NCBI GenBank assembly: GCA_947480335.1
Contig: CANKCB010000001.1
Span: 62,001 to 126,000 of the forward strand
DNA from: Gammaproteobacteria bacterium
Lineage (GTDB): Bacteria; Pseudomonadota; Gammaproteobacteria; Eutrophobiales; Eutrophobiaceae
Length of the DNA stretch: 64,000 nucleotides
Direction of reading: 5' to 3'
The position numbers were made by a program, and so were the translations under genes. The stretch's first letter is position 1, and each line of letters opens with the position of its first letter. This document shows, piece after piece, positions 36,456 to 46,342 of this stretch. The notes under the pieces were generated by a model. That model saw only the letters and a program-made list of their open reading frames with translations. It had not been told where the DNA came from and ran no database searches.

Positions 36456-39400
36456 ATGTCTGTTGATATCAATGATTTGCCCGGACTGAGTATCCGCAGG
36501 CCGGTACTGATTCTGGTAGCCAATCTGCTAATTGCGCTGGCCGGGATAGCTGCAATCATGTCTGTTGAAATTCGTGAACTTCCCGATGTTGATTTTCCTG
36601 TTGTGAGTGTATTTGTGAATTATCCGGGAGCTTCGCCTGAAACCATAGATACTGAAGTAACCAGTATTGTCGAAGGAGCTGTAGCACGGGTGTCCGGGGT
36701 CAAGAATATTACCTCCTCCTCTGAAGAAAACAGTTCACGTATTCGTATTGAATTTCAACCTGGCGTCGATCTGGATTATGCCGCTTCCGATGTGCGTGAA
36801 GCTGTCAGTCGGGTCGAAAGACGTCTGCCCGACAGGGTTGAGGATGTGTCAATTATCAAGGCAGACTCTGACTCGCAGCCGATTATGAATCTGTCTGTGT
36901 ACAGTGAAACCCTGCTGGAAGAGGATATAACCCGCATCCTTGAAAAGGACATCATACCCGAACTTATATCAATTGATGGCGTTGCGGACATCTCCCTGTT
37001 TGGAGATCGTAAACGTGTATTAAGAGTGGTGGTGGATCCGCTGCGCCTGACCAGTCTGGGCTTGTCCGTGTCAGATGTGGCCGACACGCTCCGGCGTGCG
37101 CCGTTTGATGTACCGGCAGGAAGTTTTCGTTCCGAAAATCAGGAGTTGTCAGTACGGGCAGACGCCTCGGTGACTACCACTGATCAGGTAGCCAATATCA
37201 TTATTCGTGATAACACGCGAATAGGAGATGTGGCCAGGGTTTATTTCGGTCCGGAAGATGCTGCACGCTATACCAGAATGAACGGACGTAGTGTGATTGC
37301 AATGGGTGTGATTAGGAAAGCCCGATCCAATACCATCGACATTTCTAACAAGGTGCATGAGGCAATTGGTAAAATTAACGAGCGCTTCGACAATCTTGAG
37401 GTGAGCATAACCAATGATGATGCGGGCTTCATCCGCAGCTCGGTGCACGAAGTGTTGATCTCTCTGCTGGCAACAATACTGATCGTAATCGCCACGATAT
37501 GGCTGTTTATGGGTTCGCTACGGGCGACACTGATACCGAGTATTGCTATACCAATTTCACTGATAGGCACAGTAGCCGGAATCTGGCTATTTGGATTTTC
37601 CATCAATATCCTGACACTGTTTGCGCTGGTGCTGGCGACAGGTCTGGTGGTGGATGATGCTATCGTGGTACTGGAAAATATCCTGCGACGGCGCAAACAA
37701 CATGTAGGTGGCCGGGCAGCAGCCGTACTTGGTACGCGGCAGGTTTTTTTTGCAGTAGTAACCACTACCGCCGTTCTGGTTTCGGTCTTTGTGCCCATAG
37801 CCTTTTTGCCGGGAACCGCTGGTCGTTTGTTCCGTGAGTTTGGTTTTGTACTGGCCTTGTCCGTTGTCATCTCCAGCTTTGTTTCCTTGTCGCTGGTTCC
37901 GGCAATGGCATCACGCTTGCCACAACAGGATCGACAGGGCACAGGTTTAAGAAACAGAATGGGAGCCTGGTTAACTGGATTCTATACGCGTAGTCTGGGC
38001 GCCACCCTGAATCATCCCTTGCTGGCCTTGCTGGTTGCCACCTGTATGGGTGCCGCTGCCTTTTCTGTTTATACCACACTGGATCAGGAATTATTGCCAA
38101 CGGAAGATCGGGGAATGTTCAGGGTAAATATGTCTGCTCCCGATGGTGTGGGTGTGGGTTATATGGACCAGCAAACGCGCAAGGTTGAACAGATACTCGC
38201 TCCTCTGGTTGATGGTGGAGAGGTGCAATCATTGTTTACTGTCGTCGGCTTTGGCGACCCTAATCGCAGTTCAATTGTGGTGCCTTTGGTTGACTGGAGC
38301 TTGCGTAAGCGCAGCCAACAGGAAATCATGCGATCCTTGAACAAGATGGTGTCGGACATTCCCGGTATCCAGGTCTCTGTTTCCGGTTCAAATAGTTTGG
38401 GCATGGGCAGGGGTGGGGGAAACCGGTTAACTGTCGCACTGATTGGTAATGAATATGCACATATTTATGATGTGGCAAAAATATTTACCCGGGTAATCGA
38501 ACAAAAATCTAAAAATCTTTCCGGTCCGGAAATATCCTATGAACCAACGCAGCCACAGCTGCGTCTGCAAATTGATCGCCGCCGTGCAGCCGATCTCGGT
38601 ATAAATCTGGATAATCTTGCTGACACGTTAAGAGTGATGATCGATGGCGATGACATAATTGATTTGAATGTGCAGGATGAGGCCGTGCCAATACGGCTGG
38701 AAGCATCATCTGAAGAAATAAATGATCCTACCGATCTGGTCAATCTGTATGTAGACACGGAGTCCGGACGCCTGTTGCCACTTTCCAGTGTGGTTACCCT
38801 GAAGGAAGAAGGAATTGCATCAGAGTTGCCGCGTGAGGCACAGCGCAGGGCGATAGAAGTAGATCTGGATGTCACGCCGGGTTACCCCTTGCAATCTGCT
38901 GTGAACGAACTCAGGGCCTATGCCGCAGAAGCACTGCCAGAAGATGTTTCCATGATTCTGCTTGGTGATGCTTCCACGCTGGAACAAACATCCAGAGAGG
39001 TTGCAATGATTTACATAATCGCCTTACTGGTAGTGTTTCTGGTCTTATGTGCCCAGTTTGAAGGGTTTACCAGTGCTATTGTCATCATGTTGCTGGTGCC
39101 ATTTGGTATTGCTGCAGCAATATTTGCATTGTTCTTAACAGGTACGTCCTTGAATATTTATTCGCAAATCGGTCTGGTCATGTTGATTGGTTTGATGGCT
39201 AAAAATGGTGTACTGGTGGTTGAGTTTGCCGACCAATTGCGTGACAAAGGTTATGATGTTCGCAATGCTATCGAAAAAGGTGCGGTTATCCGCTTGCGAC
39301 CGGTGTCCATGACTTTAATGTGTACTGTACTTGGTGGATTGCCATTGATACTGGGTTCGGGTGCTGGAGCAGAAGCCCGTTCGGCCATAGGTTGGGTAGT

Positions 39401-39554
39401 CTTTGGGGGGCTTGGACTGGCCGCAGTATTTACTCTGTATCTGACGCCGGTACTTTATTTGTTGCTGTCACGCTTTTCTTCGGCGCGATCGGCTGAAACA
39501 GAACGTCTGACAGAAGAGTTGAATCATGCCGCTGAAATGAAAGGTAGTGGCTAG
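36456..39554 (+). CDS. RND efflux pump permease (AcrB/HAE1-like)
   Basis: A 1032-residue proton-driven pump. It has the N-terminal helix followed by DLPGLSIRRPVL, the periplasmic porter region YPGASPETIDTEVTSIVEGAVARVSGV, and the charged residues of TM4 (GLVVDDAIVVLENILRR with two Asp). The second membrane block contains GLMAKNGVLVVEFADQLRDKG and LRPVSMTLMCTVLGGLPL. It is most like efflux pumps for hydrophobic or amphiphilic compounds. No TolC-type outer membrane gene is adjacent. Substrate unknown; a lipid role is possible only by proximity. Confidence 0.93.
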   Translation: MSVDINDLPGLSIRRPVLILVANLLIALAGIAAIMSVEIRELPDVDFPVVSVFVNYPGASPETIDTEVTSIVEGAVARVSGVKNITSSSEENSSRIRIEFQPGVDLDYAASDVREAVSRVERRLPDRVEDVSIIKADSDSQPIMNLSVYSETLLEEDITRILEKDIIPELISIDGVADISLFGDRKRVLRVVVDPLRLTSLGLSVSDVADTLRRAPFDVPAGSFRSENQELSVRADASVTTTDQVANIIIRDNTRIGDVARVYFGPEDAARYTRMNGRSVIAMGVIRKARSNTIDISNKVHEAIGKINERFDNLEVSITNDDAGFIRSSVHEVLISLLATILIVIATIWLFMGSLRATLIPSIAIPISLIGTVAGIWLFGFSINILTLFALVLATGLVVDDAIVVLENILRRRKQHVGGRAAAVLGTRQVFFAVVTTTAVLVSVFVPIAFLPGTAGRLFREFGFVLALSVVISSFVSLSLVPAMASRLPQQDRQGTGLRNRMGAWLTGFYTRSLGATLNHPLLALLVATCMGAAAFSVYTTLDQELLPTEDRGMFRVNMSAPDGVGVGYMDQQTRKVEQILAPLVDGGEVQSLFTVVGFGDPNRSSIVVPLVDWSLRKRSQQEIMRSLNKMVSDIPGIQVSVSGSNSLGMGRGGGNRLTVALIGNEYAHIYDVAKIFTRVIEQKSKNLSGPEISYEPTQPQLRLQIDRRRAADLGINLDNLADTLRVMIDGDDIIDLNVQDEAVPIRLEASSEEINDPTDLVNLYVDTESGRLLPLSSVVTLKEEGIASELPREAQRRAIEVDLDVTPGYPLQSAVNELRAYAAEALPEDVSMILLGDASTLEQTSREVAMIYIIALLVVFLVLCAQFEGFTSAIVIMLLVPFGIAAAIFALFLTGTSLNIYSQIGLVMLIGLMAKNGVLVVEFADQLRDKGYDVRNAIEKGAVIRLRPVSMTLMCTVLGGLPLILGSGAGAEARSAIGWVVFGGLGLAAVFTLYLTPVLYLLLSRFSSARSAETERLTEELNHAAEMKGSG

Positions 39555-39584
39555 CTATTCTTCAACCTATCTTTGCTCAGACAA

Positions 39585-40256
39585 TTACCGATACCGGGTC
39601 GGATCTTTCAGTCCGGCTTCACTGAATCCCTGTTGTCGTAAGCGACACGAATCGCATACACCACAACTGTTGCCTGTGCTATCTGGTTGATAACAGGACA
39701 GCGTAACCGCAAAATCTACACCGAGTTGTTTCCCACGCTTGATGATGTCAGCCTTGCTCATCGATATCAGTGGTGTATGAATGGCAAAGGTTCTGCCTTC
39801 GACGCCGGCTTTGGTACCAAGATTGGCCATTTGTGCGAACGCTTGAATAAACTCAGGTCGGCAATCTGGATAGCCGGAGTAATCAATTGCATTGACGCCA
39901 ATAAACAGATCAAACGCTTCTATGGTTTCGGCATAAGCAAGCGCAAGCGACATGAATATAATATTGCGAGCTGGCACATAGGTGACGGGTATTCCACTTC
40001 CAGTCGTTTGAGGTACTTCGATCTGACTGTCTGTCAGCGCCGAACCACCAATCTGCCTAAGGTCAACTTGCAGGGTGCGATGCGAAAGGGCGTGTAAGGA
40101 TTTTGCTACCTGTACCGCCGCTGCCAGTTCGAGTTTATGCCGTTGTCCATAATCAAAGCTGAGCGCATAACATTCATAACCCTGATCTTTGGCAATAGCC
40201 AATACCGTGGCCGAATCCAGACCGCCTGACAAGAGAACCACGGCTTTTCTGTGCAT
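39585..40256 (-). CDS. queC: 7-cyano-7-deazaguanine synthase
   Basis: A 223-residue PP-loop ATPase: [15 protein letters not shown] binds ATP, and a zinc site is formed by [24 protein letters not shown] with four cysteines near the C-terminus. It converts 7-carboxy-7-deazaguanine to preQ0 in queuosine synthesis. It is separated from queE by 70 bases and follows the tol-pal cluster. Confidence 0.95.
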   Translation of the reverse strand: MHRKAVVLLSGGLDSATVLAIAKDQGYECYALSFDYGQRHKLELAAAVQVAKSLHALSHRTLQVDLRQIGGSALTDSQIEVPQTTGSGIPVTYVPARNIIFMSLALAYAETIEAFDLFIGVNAIDYSGYPDCRPEFIQAFAQMANLGTKAGVEGRTFAIHTPLISMSKADIIKRGKQLGVDFAVTLSCYQPDSTGNSCGVCDSCRLRQQGFSEAGLKDPTRYR

Positions 40257-40326
40257 GTGACTGAAATTACCCGGAAAGATGGACGTGAGTATAAATTAGC
40301 GTTTTAGGCCTTGCCAGCACGGGGGC

Positions 40327-41013
40327 TTATTTGCCTGGAACATTGCCCCACAGGTATTTATGTAACTGAATTTGAAACCGCACTGGTAAGGCGTCTTCCA
40401 GTATCCAGTCAGCCAACAGACGCGCCTCTAGCTGATCATGGCTAGGAGAAAAAAGTACTTCACAGGTTTCATGCAGGCGACGATCCTGTAGTAGTTTTTT
40501 TGCCCAGAGATAATCATCCCGATTGCAGATCACCAGTTTAATCTGGTCTGTGTTCTGCAGAAAGGACAGGTTTTCAAGGTGATTTTTTTCTACTTCGCCA
40601 GAGCCAGGTGTTTTAATATCCACTATTTTGACGACCCGTTGATCGACAGCAGATATATCCATTGCACCACTGGTTTCAAGCGAAACGTCATAACCTTCAT
40701 TACAGAGTATTGTCAGCAGATTCTGGCAGTGTTTCTGGGCCAGAGGCTCGCCGCCGGTAACAGTGACATGACGGGTGCGGTAAGAAGTAAGTGTCTGCAT
40801 TATCTGGTTTATCGTCCGCTTTTCCCCCTGATGGAAGGCATAGGCGGTATCACAATAATGACAACGTAGTGGACAGCCGGTAAGACGGATAAATGCAGTA
40901 GGTAATCCGGTTTTGGAAGTTTCACCCTGCAATGAAAAGAAGATTTCATTTATACGCAGGGTTAAGGTCTGGTCATCCGACCCGGTCTGCTCAGTTACCG
41001 GGGTGTGTAACAT
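40327..41013 (-). CDS. queE: 7-carboxy-7-deazaguanine synthase
   Basis: A 228-residue radical SAM enzyme. The cluster-binding motif is C-x3-C-x2-C in TGCPLRCHYCDTAYA, and the SAM-binding TVTGGEPLAQ follows. FFSLQGETSKTGLPTAFIRL is the typical N-terminal substrate segment. It rearranges 6-carboxytetrahydropterin to the deazaguanine ring for queuosine. It starts 9 bases after cpoB. Confidence 0.95.
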   Translation of the reverse strand: MLHTPVTEQTGSDDQTLTLRINEIFFSLQGETSKTGLPTAFIRLTGCPLRCHYCDTAYAFHQGEKRTINQIMQTLTSYRTRHVTVTGGEPLAQKHCQNLLTILCNEGYDVSLETSGAMDISAVDQRVVKIVDIKTPGSGEVEKNHLENLSFLQNTDQIKLVICNRDDYLWAKKLLQDRRLHETCEVLFSPSHDQLEARLLADWILEDALPVRFQIQLHKYLWGNVPGK

Positions 41014-41022
41014 GAAGTCAGA

Positions 41023-42033
41023 CTAGTTAGCCTGTTCCGGCAAGGGTTGTTGTGTGGCCGAACCCAGCTGTTTCAGCCGTTCATCTGCAAGCCGTGCTAC
41101 AGTCGAATCCGGTTGTTGGCGGATGAGTCCTTGCAGATGTTGACGGGCATTATCAATCTGCCCCAGTTCAATCATGGTAAACCCGATTTTCAGCATGGCT
41201 TCACTGGCTTTCGGGCTCTCCGGAAAGTTGGTGACTACCTTGTTGTATTCGTCCAGTGCTTGCGGGAAATCACGGTTAACAAAAAAAGCTTCAGCCAGCC
41301 AGTATTGAGCCGCATCTGAATAGCGGTCATTCGGATGAGCGGTCAGGAACTGTTGAAAAGCTTTGATGGCCTGGTCATAAAGCGATTGTCGCAGCAGGTT
41401 GAATGCCTGTTGATATTCTGCCTGCAGCTGGACAGGATCCACGCTGGAGGGGGCAGCATTGGTATTGGCAACAGTACCCGGATTAACCGGCGGGTTAGTG
41501 GCCGTAGTGATTATTGTAGTGTTTGCCGGATTTATACCCGCCGGAGCCTGTTGTCGCGGCATGGATCCGACGATTTCAACCTGTAACGGGCTTTCTGTGG
41601 GCATGGATGACGCCGGAGCATTAGCATCCTGTATCGCTGAAAGCGTTTCCAGCGGAGGCGTATCCGTTGCTACTGGATTAACCGGTGCTGCCCCCTCTGC
41701 TGTAGCAGGAGCGGTGCTGCCGCCTTCGAGTTGTTGTAACCGTTGATCCATGTCTGCATACAGATCACGCTGACGTTGTGTCAGTTGTTCCAGCTGGTAG
41801 TTCTGGGTTTCAATGTCACCACGCAGCTTGCTGATGTCCTGTTGTAGTTGTTGAACCTGCTGCAGTATTTCCAGCATGCCCTGACTTTGCATCATTCTTT
41901 CCAGACGTTCAATGCGCTGTTCTGTCGTGGCTGGTTGACTGGCTGTTCCTACCGGCGCCTGTGCGTACAGCGCACCGACAGGTATTGCCAGCAGACTAAA
42001 TACCAGACCAGAATTGCGGAATTTAACGTTCAT
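41023..42033 (-). CDS. cpoB: Tol-Pal cell division coordinator CpoB (YbgF)
   Basis: A 336-residue periplasmic protein: signal peptide ending before QAPVG, a trimerising coiled coil (about residues 35-105, Gln/Leu-rich), a long Pro/Ala/Thr linker, and a C-terminal TPR domain (EYQQAFNLLRQSLYDQAIKAFQQFLTAHPNDRYSDAAQYWLAEA and following repeats). CpoB links Tol-Pal to peptidoglycan synthesis at division. It is 11 bases after pal. Confidence 0.93.
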   Translation of the reverse strand: MNVKFRNSGLVFSLLAIPVGALYAQAPVGTASQPATTEQRIERLERMMQSQGMLEILQQVQQLQQDISKLRGDIETQNYQLEQLTQRQRDLYADMDQRLQQLEGGSTAPATAEGAAPVNPVATDTPPLETLSAIQDANAPASSMPTESPLQVEIVGSMPRQQAPAGINPANTTIITTATNPPVNPGTVANTNAAPSSVDPVQLQAEYQQAFNLLRQSLYDQAIKAFQQFLTAHPNDRYSDAAQYWLAEAFFVNRDFPQALDEYNKVVTNFPESPKASEAMLKIGFTMIELGQIDNARQHLQGLIRQQPDSTVARLADERLKQLGSATQQPLPEQAN

Positions 42034-42044
42034 GCAGAATCAGA

Positions 42045-42560
42045 TCAGTAAATAATTTCCACGCGACGGTTCTGGCTCCAGGACTGCTCGTCGTGACCTT
42101 CGTTTACAGGACGTTCTTCACCGTAGCTGGTCGTACGTAACTGAGAAGCAGAAGGTCCAAATACCATCATCTGGCTTTTCACACTCTGGGAGCGTCTTTC
42201 GGCCAGCGCCAGATTGTATTCACGACTACCGCGTTCATCAGCATGGCCTTCCAGTGATACGACCCGTTCCGGGTGTTGGGCTAGAAAGTTCGCATGGGCT
42301 TCAAGCACTTCCTTGTAGGCTGGCAACACTTCGCTACTGTCATACTCAAAATAAAGTACTTTGACTGACAATGGACTAGATGCATCGGCAGTCAGCGGAT
42401 CAGCCTCACCTATAGAATTCTCGCCAGCGCCAAAGGTCTTGGCGCCGTTTTCGCTGCCTGTGCCGTCAACGACTTCGGCCGCTCCGGATTTTTCCTGCGA
42501 TGAACCGCACGCGGTCAGTAAGCCGGCCAGGGCCAGTATTAGTATCAGTCTGTTTGTCAT
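42045..42560 (-). CDS. pal: Peptidoglycan-associated lipoprotein Pal
   Basis: A 171-residue outer membrane lipoprotein. The lipobox is LLTAC with Cys18, and a linker leads to the OmpA-like domain (VKVLYFEYDSSEVLP, LEGHADERGSREYNLALAERR) that binds diaminopimelate of peptidoglycan. It anchors the outer membrane and binds TolB/TolA. It lies between tolB and cpoB. Confidence 0.96.
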   Translation of the reverse strand: MTNRLILILALAGLLTACGSSQEKSGAAEVVDGTGSENGAKTFGAGENSIGEADPLTADASSPLSVKVLYFEYDSSEVLPAYKEVLEAHANFLAQHPERVVSLEGHADERGSREYNLALAERRSQSVKSQMMVFGPSASQLRTTSYGEERPVNEGHDEQSWSQNRRVEIIY

Positions 42561-42638
42561 GGGTTAACTCCTTCTGGACTAGTATAAATTGTTAATAGTG
42601 AAAGCATATCATTCATTGCCACTCAAGTTGAAACTGAT

Positions 42639-43937
42639 TTATGGCTGGGGAAATGGCCCCCAGGCCGGTTCACGTACTTCTCCATCCTGAAATGCCAGTC
42701 TCTGGTGCACACGGCCATCTGCCGAGACTGCAGCCAGTTCTGATCCTCGGCCAGTTGTGGTTGCATATATTATCATGCTGCCATTCGGGGAAAAGCTGGG
42801 TGATTCGTCATACCTTGCCGTGGTCAGCAAGTTCATGTATTTCTGTGTCAAATCCATCATCGCAATTCGGTACATTCCATCCGCACCGTGTACCAGCGCC
42901 AATGATTTTCCGTCCGGTGAATAGCGGGCACGTGCATTATAATTACCGGTAAAGGTGAGACGCACCGCTTCACCGCCTGCAGCACTCATCTGGTATATCT
43001 GCGGTGAACCGCCACGATCCGAAGTAAAGACCAGGGATCGGCCATCGGGTGACCAGGAAGGTTCAGTGTCGATCGAACGGTTTGTGGTCAGACGCTGGAT
43101 GGTCTTGCTGATCAAATGCATGACAAAAATCTCGGGATCTCCTTCCTTGGACAGAGTCATTGCCAGGCGTGATCCATCCGGTGACCAGGCAGGCGCACTG
43201 TTGATTCCCGGGTTCGAGGCTGCCCGTTCGCGGGTACCGTTGAAAATATTCTGTATGTAAATGGCTGAGCTTCTACCTTCAAAAGATACATACGCCAGAT
43301 TCTTGCCATCTGGTGACCACGAAGGGGACATGAGCGGTTCCTTTGATTCGAGCAGAACCTGCGGATTAAAGCCATCCGCATCAGAAACCTGCATCGAATA
43401 CATCTTTTTACCGTCTGCCTGTTTTTTCACAGTAACGTAGGCAATGCGTGTATCAAATGCGCCTCGAATTCCGGTCAGTTTCTCAAACACAATATCGCTG
43501 ATACGGTGTGCTGTGCGGCGCATTTGATCCCGACTGGCAGGTATGCGAAAGCCGGCAACTTGTGCACCGGAGATGGTATTGATCAGTCTGAATTCAATTT
43601 CATAATTGCCGGCCGCCAGCGGACGCACATTACCAATAACGATATTCTCCATGCCAAGCAGTTTCCAGTCGTTAAACGAAACCTGGCTGAACTGGACCGG
43701 GCGTTGTGGCATATCAGCCGGATCCATAGTCTGGAAGCGACCGCTGCGCGACAAATCATTGGCTATGGTGACATGCATGTCTACAGGCAGATCATCCGGT
43801 AGTCCTTGCCATTCAAACGGGACGATGGCTATGGGTAGCGCCTGTTCGACGCCTTCAGTAATGGTAATGTCGAGAGCAGCATGAGCATTCAGGCTGAGCA
43901 ACAGCCCGAACAACAAGACCAGTATATTTTTATTCAT
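42639..43937 (-). CDS. tolB: Tol-Pal system protein TolB
   Basis: A 432-residue periplasmic beta-propeller. I start at the ATG ending at 43937, with AGGA 10 bases upstream; a TTG three codons earlier is too close. Signal peptide MNKNILVLLFGLLLSLNAHA; N-terminal domain; then WD-like repeats with the recurring P-x-WSPDGK/R (SPSWSPDGKNLAYVSFE, SAPAWSPDGSRLAMTL, TEPSWSPDGRSLVFTSD). It cycles between Pal and TolA. Confidence 0.96.
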   Translation of the reverse strand: MNKNILVLLFGLLLSLNAHAALDITITEGVEQALPIAIVPFEWQGLPDDLPVDMHVTIANDLSRSGRFQTMDPADMPQRPVQFSQVSFNDWKLLGMENIVIGNVRPLAAGNYEIEFRLINTISGAQVAGFRIPASRDQMRRTAHRISDIVFEKLTGIRGAFDTRIAYVTVKKQADGKKMYSMQVSDADGFNPQVLLESKEPLMSPSWSPDGKNLAYVSFEGRSSAIYIQNIFNGTRERAASNPGINSAPAWSPDGSRLAMTLSKEGDPEIFVMHLISKTIQRLTTNRSIDTEPSWSPDGRSLVFTSDRGGSPQIYQMSAAGGEAVRLTFTGNYNARARYSPDGKSLALVHGADGMYRIAMMDLTQKYMNLLTTARYDESPSFSPNGSMIIYATTTGRGSELAAVSADGRVHQRLAFQDGEVREPAWGPFPQP

Positions 43938-43967
43938 GAGTAACAAATCCTGTGTTCACTAGATTGA

Positions 43968-44771
43968 TCAGTTGGGTTTAAAGGTCATATTGATTTCACG
44001 CATTTTAGCAAACACCCTGGCATCGTCCGGTACCGGTAAGGGTGAGGCTTTCTGCACCGCCGCAACGGCACGACTGTCAAATATGGTATTGCCGCTGGAC
44101 TTGGATATGCGTGTGTCTATTACATCGCCGGTAGGGCTCATGCGGATAAAAAGCACACAGGAAAGACCCGGTTCAACCAGCCCAAGTAGATTATATTCTG
44201 CCTGGATGGAAGCAATAATTTTTTGCGTATATTGCTGGATGACAGTCAAGTCCTGACGATCCTGGGCGGCTGTTTCCGCTGCGAGCTGTTTTTTCAGCGA
44301 AGCTTCCGCTTCTTTCTTCTTTTTATCTGCTTCCTGTTTGGCGAGCGCTTCTTTCTTCTTGCGCTCCTCTTCCTTTTGCAGGGCTTCCTGCTTTTTCTTT
44401 GTTTCAGCCAGCTTTTGTTCTTCTTCCTTACGCCTCTTTTCTTCTTCAACCTGCTTTTGCTTCAGATCGGCCAGTTTCAGTTCTTCTTCCTTGCGTTTTT
44501 GTTCAGCCGTGTGCGTCTTGTTTTCAAGCTCTTTCAGCTTTTTTTCCTGCTCTTTTTGCTGGATATCCTTTTTCTGTTCGAGCTCTTTCAGTTTGGTTAC
44601 TTCCTGTTCGACTTCCTTGCTGTCGATTGCCGTAGCCTCAATAATCTGTCCAGGAGGTGGCAGCGTTTGTACTGTCTTGGTGGAAAAATCCAGACTGAAA
44701 ATGAGCAGGGCGACGGCAAGGCCATGGATAAGGATGGAGAATACAGCCGAACGCGTAACAAGAAAATTCAT
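43968..44771 (-). CDS. tolA: Cell envelope integrity protein TolA
   Basis: A 267-residue inner membrane protein: one N-terminal helix (AVFSILIHGLAVALLIFSLDF), a long Lys/Glu/Gln/Ala coiled coil (about residues 55-180) and a short C-terminal TonB-like domain (CVLFIRMSPTGDVIDTRISKSSGNTIFDSRAVAAVQKASPLP). It reaches through the periplasm to TolB and Pal. The coiled coil is made of many K(K/E)xE repeats. Confidence 0.94.
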   Translation of the reverse strand: MNFLVTRSAVFSILIHGLAVALLIFSLDFSTKTVQTLPPPGQIIEATAIDSKEVEQEVTKLKELEQKKDIQQKEQEKKLKELENKTHTAEQKRKEEELKLADLKQKQVEEEKRRKEEEQKLAETKKKQEALQKEEERKKKEALAKQEADKKKKEAEASLKKQLAAETAAQDRQDLTVIQQYTQKIIASIQAEYNLLGLVEPGLSCVLFIRMSPTGDVIDTRISKSSGNTIFDSRAVAAVQKASPLPVPDDARVFAKMREINMTFKPN

Positions 44772-44778
44772 GATAATA

Positions 44779-45231
44779 CTAGCCCTTAGGCGGATCAGTA
44801 ATCAAACCAACCCCCTCAACACCAGCATTTTGCAGCAATGACATCAACTCAACCACTCGTCCATAGGGTACATTAGTGTCGCCCTTTACAAACACCCGCG
44901 TTTTGGGTCGCTTCTGTTCCTGTGCATATTTTAACAAAGCGGCAACACGATTGACCAGCGTCTGTACTTCAACCGGCTTATCCTGTTCTTCAGCCGTTGC
45001 GCCACCAAACGAAATGTAATAATTACCCCCCTTGTCGACGCTGATGACTACCGGAGGGTTGTCTGGTTCCGCTGGCATGGGCTTTGAATTCAACTTGGGC
45101 AATTCCACGTTGACACCCTGGCTCAACAGCGGAGCGGTGATCATGAATATGATCAACAGTACCAGCATTACGTCGATATAAGGAACGACGTTGATATCGG
45201 ACATCGGGCGTTTCTTTATTCTCTGACGCAT
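44779..45231 (-). CDS. tolR: Tol-Pal system protein TolR
   Basis: A 150-residue ExbD/TolR protein with one N-terminal membrane helix preceded by MSDINVVPYIDVMLVLLIIFMITAP; the Asp in the helix is the conserved proton-path residue. A periplasmic domain follows. With TolQ it forms the proton-driven stator that energises TolA. It is 7 bases before tolA. Confidence 0.95.
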   Translation of the reverse strand: MRQRIKKRPMSDINVVPYIDVMLVLLIIFMITAPLLSQGVNVELPKLNSKPMPAEPDNPPVVISVDKGGNYYISFGGATAEEQDKPVEVQTLVNRVAALLKYAQEQKRPKTRVFVKGDTNVPYGRVVELMSLLQNAGVEGVGLITDPPKG

Positions 45232-45242
45232 CAGCTCAATAC

Positions 45243-45917
45243 TCAGGAATGGGCGTAACGATGCAGTATCGAAGCGAATTCTTCCATGAAGATGTCGTAA
45301 CGGCTGATCAGACGTTCAACATCATTGGAAAACCGGTTATAGGCTATTACGGCCGGAATGGCGGCAAATAGTCCCATCGCTGTAGCAATCAGTGCTTCGG
45401 AAATGCCCGGTGCCACCATCGAGATTGTGGCTTGCTGGACTTCTCCCAGTGCCCGGAAACTGTTCATGATTCCCCATACGGTACCGAACAGGCCGATATA
45501 CGGACTGGTAGATCCAACCGTGGCCAGAAACGGCAGATTGGTTTCTATCATTTCGATTTCCTTGTTCATGGCCACGCGCATGGCGCGCTGTGATCCTTCA
45601 AGCACCGCATCGGCGTCCACGGTCTTTTGCTTACGTAAACGGGCAAACTCGCGGAAGCCGGATTCAAAGATTTTCTCCATGCCATTGGTTGAGTCACGTT
45701 TGCTGCTGACCTTGTTATACAGCGGCGTGAGATCCTCGGCAGACCAGAATAATTCTTCGAACTTATCTGCATCCCGGCGCGCCTTGTTCAGGATGGAGCG
45801 TTTGCTGAAGATCATCGTCCAGGAGGTAAAAGAAGCCAGTAACAGGGTCGACATGACCAGTTTTACAATTACGCTGGCGTTCAGCACCAGTTCAAGTATG
45901 GATAAGTCAGCTGTCAT
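45243..45917 (-). CDS. tolQ: Tol-Pal system protein TolQ
   Basis: A 224-residue MotA/TolQ/ExbB protein with three membrane helices and conserved cytoplasmic segments. The second and third helices contain VGSTSPYIGLFGTVWGIMNSF and ISEALIATAMGLFAAIPAVIAYN, the signature of the proton channel. Its start overlaps ybgC by 4 bases. Confidence 0.96.
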   Translation of the reverse strand: MTADLSILELVLNASVIVKLVMSTLLLASFTSWTMIFSKRSILNKARRDADKFEELFWSAEDLTPLYNKVSSKRDSTNGMEKIFESGFREFARLRKQKTVDADAVLEGSQRAMRVAMNKEIEMIETNLPFLATVGSTSPYIGLFGTVWGIMNSFRALGEVQQATISMVAPGISEALIATAMGLFAAIPAVIAYNRFSNDVERLISRYDIFMEEFASILHRYAHS

Positions 45918-46342
45918 AGGTTAAGTTTTGCCTTGATTGAAGTAGGTATACGTTTGGGTTTAAATGTTTCCGTGTCCACACACACAATTTGTACATCTGC
46001 ACGGCACTTTACGGTTCCCGTTTCGTTGATGATGGTCTGTTCAAACATTAATCCTGCTCCGGAGTGGTCAGTTACCCTTGAACAGATGTTCAACAACTCA
46101 TCAAACCGTGCGGGACTGTTGAATTCTATATTCATTTTGGCCACAACAAAAACAATACCCTCCGTTTCAGCCAGGGTTTGCTGCGAAAATCCGGCAACAC
46201 GCAACCATTCAGTACGTGCCCTTTCCATGAATTTCAGATAATTCGAATGATACACTACGCCTGCCGCATCCGTATCTTCATAATAGACACGCGTAGGCCA
46301 GATAAATTCCTGCAGACTGTTCGGCACTGGCCTATCCGTCAT
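45914..46342 (-). CDS. ybgC: Tol-Pal system acyl-CoA thioesterase YbgC
   Basis: A 142-residue hotdog thioesterase. [29 protein letters not shown] contains the catalytic Asp (DTDAAG) and the 4-hydroxybenzoyl-CoA thioesterase-type signature. It hydrolyses short-chain acyl-CoA and is linked to phospholipid metabolism in E. coli. It overlaps ruvB by 11 bases. Confidence 0.94.
   Translation of the reverse strand: MTDRPVPNSLQEFIWPTRVYYEDTDAAGVVYHSNYLKFMERARTEWLRVAGFSQQTLAETEGIVFVVAKMNIEFNSPARFDELLNICSRVTDHSGAGLMFEQTIINETGTVKCRADVQIVCVDTETFKPKRIPTSIKAKLNL

Noticed and set aside
37268-37942. 224-codon frame antisense to the RND pump
   Set aside because: Ser/Thr/Arg-rich composition typical of a shadow of membrane-protein codons; the pump reading frame is intact and continuous.
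44223-44841. Long open frames antisense to tolA encoding Phe/Leu- and Ser/Cys-rich proteins
   Set aside because: They are by-products of the Lys/Glu/Gln-rich repeat codons of the TolA coiled coil and have no family features.
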